A stretch of DNA of 64,000 bases, taken from contig CAWIBS010000027.1 of the NCBI GenBank assembly GCA_963834365.1, positions 1 to 64,000 of the forward strand, read 5' to 3'. Every line of letters starts with the position of its first letter. Positions within the stretch are counted from its first letter, which is position 1. Shown piece by piece: positions 60,884 through 64,000 of this stretch. The stretch is from CAWJAP01 sp963834365 (lineage in GTDB: Bacteria > Acidobacteriota > Vicinamibacteria > Vicinamibacterales > Vicinamibacteraceae). Position numbers and translations under genes: made by a program. The notes beneath the pieces were generated by a model that saw only the letters and a list, made by a program, of their open reading frames with translations, had not been told where the DNA came from and made no database searches.

Positions 60884-60886
60884 CGC

Positions 60887-61927
60887 ATGGCGCGCCGGGA
60901 CGACACGCCCGACAACCTGAAGTCGCATCTCGCGGCATTTCTCGCGTTCATCGCGCTCAATCGCAACCAGTCGCCGAATACCGTCAAGGCTTACGAGAGC
61001 GACTTGTCGCAATTCGTGACCTGGGCTGCCGCCGCCTCCGGGCGGCGACGCGCCGAATTGACACCGGCGGACCTGTCGCTCGCGAACCTGCGCGGCTTCC
61101 TGGCCGAGCTCCACGCGCGCGGCATCAGTCGGGCCTCCGTCGCCCGCAAGCTGTCGGCCGCCCGCGCCTTCGCGCGGTACCTGCGGCGGGAAGGCGCCAT
61201 CGATCACGATCCAGCGGCCCTGCTCGGCACGCCGAAGCTCGATCGCAAGATCCCGAAGCATCTCGACGTGAGTGAAATGGCGCGTCTGCTCGAGACGCCC
61301 GACCGCGGGCATCCGCTGGGGCGGCGAGACCGCGCGATTCTCGAGCTGTTCTACGCGTCAGGCCTCCGGCTGAGCGAGCTCGTCGGACTCGATCTCGAGT
61401 CGATCAACGTGCCTGGCCGGATGGTGCGCGTCCTGGGAAAGGGCCGCAAGGAGCGCATCGTCCCGTTCAACCACTCGACCGCGGAGGCGCTTCAAGACTG
61501 GCTGCGCGATCGGGAGCTCGTGTCGAGCGGGACGTTCTTCGACACGCTGAGAGCGGCGCGGCTTTCGAGGGAACCCGGGGGCCGGAGCCCCGAGGTGTCA
61601 GCCCCGGCGACAGGAACCCGCAAGGCGAAGGGTTCGCGACGCGCGGAGCGGCAGGCGCTCTTCCTGAACTATCGCGGCGGCCGGCTCACGGGACGCAGCG
61701 TGCATCGTCTGCTCGCGCGCTACGTCACCCGGTGCAGTGCCCGCTTCGGCATCAGCCCGCACGCGCTGCGCCACTCGTTCGCGACGCATCTGCTGCAGGC
61801 CGGCGCCGATCTCCGCGCGATCCAGGAGCTGCTCGGCCACGTGAATCTGAGCACCACCCAGCGCTACACGCACGTGGACGTCGCGTACCTGATGGACGTC
61901 TACAAGAAGACGCATCCGAAAGCGTAG
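60887..61927 (+). CDS. xerC: Tyrosine recombinase XerC/XerD
   Basis: Site-specific recombinase resolving chromosome dimers at dif. 346 residues, intact. Start MARRDDTPDNLKSHLAAFLA, the N-terminal SAM-like domain LNRNQSPNTVKAYESDLSQF, the catalytic residues in YASGLRLSELVGLDLESINV (Arg), LGKGRKERIVPFNHSTAEAL (Lys), HALRHSFATHLLQAGADLRA (His-x-x-Arg), LLGHVNLSTTQRYTHVDVAY (His and Tyr). Between LRDRELVSSG and RQALFLNYRGGRL an additional Pro/Gly/Arg-rich stretch of about 40 residues is present. XerC and XerD cannot be separated by eye. Confidence 0.93.
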   Translation: MARRDDTPDNLKSHLAAFLAFIALNRNQSPNTVKAYESDLSQFVTWAAAASGRRRAELTPADLSLANLRGFLAELHARGISRASVARKLSAARAFARYLRREGAIDHDPAALLGTPKLDRKIPKHLDVSEMARLLETPDRGHPLGRRDRAILELFYASGLRLSELVGLDLESINVPGRMVRVLGKGRKERIVPFNHSTAEALQDWLRDRELVSSGTFFDTLRAARLSREPGGRSPEVSAPATGTRKAKGSRRAERQALFLNYRGGRLTGRSVHRLLARYVTRCSARFGISPHALRHSFATHLLQAGADLRAIQELLGHVNLSTTQRYTHVDVAYLMDVYKKTHPKA

Positions 61928-62087
61928 CCAGCGACCAGTGACGAGTGACCAGCTACCAGTTACCAGCTACCAGTGACCAGCGACCAGTGACCAGTGACCA
62001 GGCACGAGCTACCAGCGACCAGCGACGACGACCCGGTAACTCGTCGCCGGTAGCTGGTAGTTGGTAGCTGGTAGCTGGTAGCTGGGC
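61928..62087. repeat. Convergent-gap heptamer array with inverted arms
   Basis: Left arm (61928-62020) consists of units GACCAGT, GACCAGC, TACCAGT, TACCAGC. Right arm (62045-62085) is GGTAGCT, GGTAGTT, GGTAGCT, GGTAGCT, GGTAGCT, the reverse complement of TACCAGC-type units with one shift. The arms could fold into a long imperfect hairpin between xerC and the Cache sensor, whose ends meet here; a bidirectional terminator is plausible. Confidence 0.8.
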
Positions 62088-63283
62088 TCACCTCTTCCCG
62101 GTCACCACCACGCGCTTGGGGGCTTCCTCCTCGACGGACGTGTCCTCGACGCCGGTATCCGGCATTCGCGACACGGGACGATGTTCGACGAGCTCCATGC
62201 CGGCGTCCATCACCGGCGCGGCGAGGCGCATGGAGAACCACAGGGCCAGGACGAGGACGAAGCACAGCGTCACCGCCACCAGTGCGAGGAGCCACCAGCC
62301 GACGGTCCGATTGGTGCGAGGAACTCGTCTTCGGCCTGGGAGATGGCGACGAGCCATGAGACGTTCGGATAGCTGCGTCCGAAACTGGCTGGGGGCCACG
62401 CCGACGACGTGTTCGACGCCGTCGGGGGTGCTGGCGCTGAACGAGAACCGTTCGTCACCCTGGCCCTGCGTTCCGCGCAGACGCTCGATGCCGCTCGTGA
62501 GCTCGTTGGTGGCGAAGAACCGCGCGTTCGGATCGTCCGCCGTTCGACTGAAGACGATCGAGCCGTTGCTCCGGACCAGCGTGGCCTGGCCGGTGGCCCC
62601 GGCTGCAGACCGGCGACCGACGCCGAGGAGCTCGCGTGCGTCGATGACCGCCTTGAGCACTCCGGCCAGGCGATCGCTGCCGGGCTCGGCTACGGGCACG
62701 GCGACTTCGAGGGCCAGCGCTCGCGCGCTGTCGTCCCAGCGCACGTCGGTCACCGATGCCCGACCTCGCAGCCCATCGTCGCTCGCCGCCTTCCACCAGT
62801 CTTCGTCGGCCTGGTCGTAGTCGGTCACGCGATTGGAGGCGGCGATGAGCCGTCCGTGGCGATCGGTGAACAGCACCTCACGGTAGATCGGGTTCTGGAC
62901 GACGACGTCTGCGAGAAAGCGGGAGGCCTCGCCCTCGAACAGGCTCGCGAGGGGGATCGGCACCTGTCCGTTCTTCTGCCACTGTCGTCCAGCGAGGTGA
63001 CGGCGGCCTTGTCGAGCGCCCGGGCCGATCCGGCTTGCGCGGCGCGCCGGATGTCCGGCGTGCGTGCAAGGACAGCGACGTCGAGGATCTTGCGATAGAG
63101 GTAGGAATCGACGATGGCGGAGGTCTGCTGCGCGATGTACGCGAGGTGATTCCCGTAGAACTCGCGCATGCGCGATTGTCCGACCAGCAGCGCGATGATC
63201 GCCCCGCCGATGAGCAGCGGCACGCTCACGAGCAGAAACACCGCGAGGACGGTCTGGTTGATGCGAGGGAACCGGCGGCCCAT
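62088..63283 (-). CDS. Cache-domain membrane sensor protein without output domain, frameshifted
   Basis: Membrane-bound ligand sensor. From ATG 63283: MGRRFPRINQTVLAVFLLVS, first helix VPLLIGGAIIALLVGQSRMR; extracytoplasmic Cache domain with YREVLFTDRHGRLIAASNRV, YDQADEDWWKAASDDGLRGR, SVTDVRWDDSARALALEVAV, RLAGVLKAVIDARELLGVG; then the second helix TVGWWLLALVAVTLCFVLVL at the end, and a short cytosolic tail (EEEAPKRVVVTGKR). Indels occur near 62980, and a compensating pair near 62340-62375 hides YPNVSWLVAISQAEDEFLAP. No HAMP, kinase or GGDEF domain follows. About 400 residues. Confidence 0.8.
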
Positions 63284-63481
63284 GGCACCCCCTGTCACGG
63301 ATGAGTCGCGGGCGAACCGGGATGGCGTCGCCGCGTCTTGCGGGCAGGGCGCACAACCACTGTCGTCGTCCGACGTCCGGAGGCGCCGGGCGGCGCAGCG
63401 ATCGGACCCGTCGGCGGTAATCTGCGCCGGAGTGCGTTCGATGTCAAGCGCGCGCCCGACACTCGTCGGCCGGCGTCTCGA

Positions 63482-64000
63482 TCAGCTCAGAACTTCGCTG
63501 ACGATGGCCCGACGGGTACGGGGGAGCTCGATCCCGAGCACCTTGATCTTGTAGTTCATCACGCGCGGGCTGATGTGGAGCAGTTCCGCCGCATCCTTCT
63601 GCACCCAGTTCGACATCCGCAGGGCTTCGACGAGCGCCTGCCGCTCGATCTCTTCGAGTGCCACGCCGGTCGGCGGGAGCTTCACCACGGCGGCCGAGCC
63701 ACTGCTGTCGCTCGACGACGAAGCCTCCCCGAGGCGCAGGTCGTCAGCTTCGATGAGGCGGCCGTCCGCCAGCAGCGCCGCGCGCTCGACCGTGTTCTCG
63801 AGCTCGCGGATATTGCCGGGGAAGTTGTAGCGCATGAGGAGCTTCTGCGCGTCGGGCGTCAGCCCCTCGACCTTCTTCTTGAGCTCGGCGGCGTACTTCC
63901 GGATGAAGAACTGGGCGAGGGGGGGAATGTCCTCCTTGCGCTCGCGCAGCGGCGGCATCTCGATCGAGACGACGTTCAGGCGGTAGTAGAGATCTTCGCG
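63482..64000 (-). CDS. NtrC-type sigma-54-dependent transcriptional regulator, partial (C-terminal part)
   Basis: The right edge cuts this gene. Visible are REDLYYRLNVVSIEMPPLRE, the end of the AAA+ domain (RYNFPGNIRELENTVERAAL, sensor II GNIRELEN), a linker and the Fis-type HTH RMSNWVQKDAAELLHISPRV ending at 63482. The N-terminal receiver and ATPase parts lie beyond base 64000. It may be the partner of the Cache sensor next to it, on the same strand and 200 bases away; no histidine kinase is seen in between. Confidence 0.9.
   Translation of the reverse strand, partial: REDLYYRLNVVSIEMPPLRERKEDIPPLAQFFIRKYAAELKKKVEGLTPDAQKLLMRYNFPGNIRELENTVERAALLADGRLIEADDLRLGEASSSSDSSGSAAVVKLPPTGVALEEIERQALVEALRMSNWVQKDAAELLHISPRVMNYKIKVLGIELPRTRRAIVSEVLS

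Overview
The window reads as a draft, probably long-read metagenomic, contig made of two unlike parts. Bases 1 to about 8,078 look betaproteobacterial (Burkholderiales-like): SRAP/YedK, an EcsC-like protein, CopD, mobB, an outer-membrane barrel, moaD-moaE, a 2-keto-3-deoxy-galactonate/gluconate block (dgoK, dgoA, a PfkB kinase, an SDR) and a cupin, plus a tandem ~78-bp repeat of a kind I associate with Burkholderiales. Almost every gene here carries one or more 1-2 nt frameshifts. The cupin gene is cut near 8,078, where a heptamer repeat array begins. From there to the right edge the gene content, GC richness and repeats fit Acidobacteriota, most likely Vicinamibacteria (inference from gene style, no search done). 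The join is more likely an assembly chimera than a transfer, but the sequence alone cannot decide.

Layout of the second part. 8.2-19.9 kb: a nucleotide-transporter-like membrane protein with HEAT repeats, a response regulator with an HD-GYP domain, a threonine dehydratase-like enzyme, two membrane proteins (one DUF2339), an M1 peptidase and a DapB-fold dehydrogenase. 19.9-29.2 kb: glgX, an NHL protein, an HNH endonuclease, a split YeeE/YedE transporter, an NlpC/P60 lipoprotein, a HELxH protein, mtgA, and an aminotransferase next to a dihydrodipicolinate synthase-family aldolase that together suggest glyoxylate-to-glycine metabolism. 29.2-33.1 kb: an oligopeptide ABC transporter (two permeases and a binding protein) without ATPases in view.

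33.2-39.6 kb is the most unusual region, partly of visibly lower GC. A secreted-type subtilisin ends in 14 copies of the hexapeptide DTI[VIT]WG. It is followed by two nine-codon open frames (MGRIIIWLD and MDQIIIWAD) whose C-termini copy the end of the protease (IxWxD-stop). Next come a membrane HD-GYP protein and a TPR protein joined, apart from one likely indel, to a sigma-54 AAA+/Fis activator. I propose this as a candidate protease/micropeptide/signalling module.

39.8-64 kb is mainly housekeeping: uvrA, lpxC, a PKD lipoprotein, a radical SAM protein with an unusual cysteine spacing, STAS and ECF sigma regulators, a class A beta-lactamase-like protein, lysA, tmk, comF, rsfS-nadD-obgE-rpmA-rplU, dprA-topA-trmFO-xerC, a Cache-domain sensor and the C-terminal part of an NtrC-type regulator. 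Seven-base tandem repeats fill several intergenic gaps (8.1, 11.0, 19.9, 31.2-31.4 and 61.9-62.1 kb). TopA, TrmFO and XerC each carry an unexpected in-frame insertion, two of them holding clear palindromes. Frameshifts also split many universally essential genes here, so they are read as sequencing indels, not pseudogenes.
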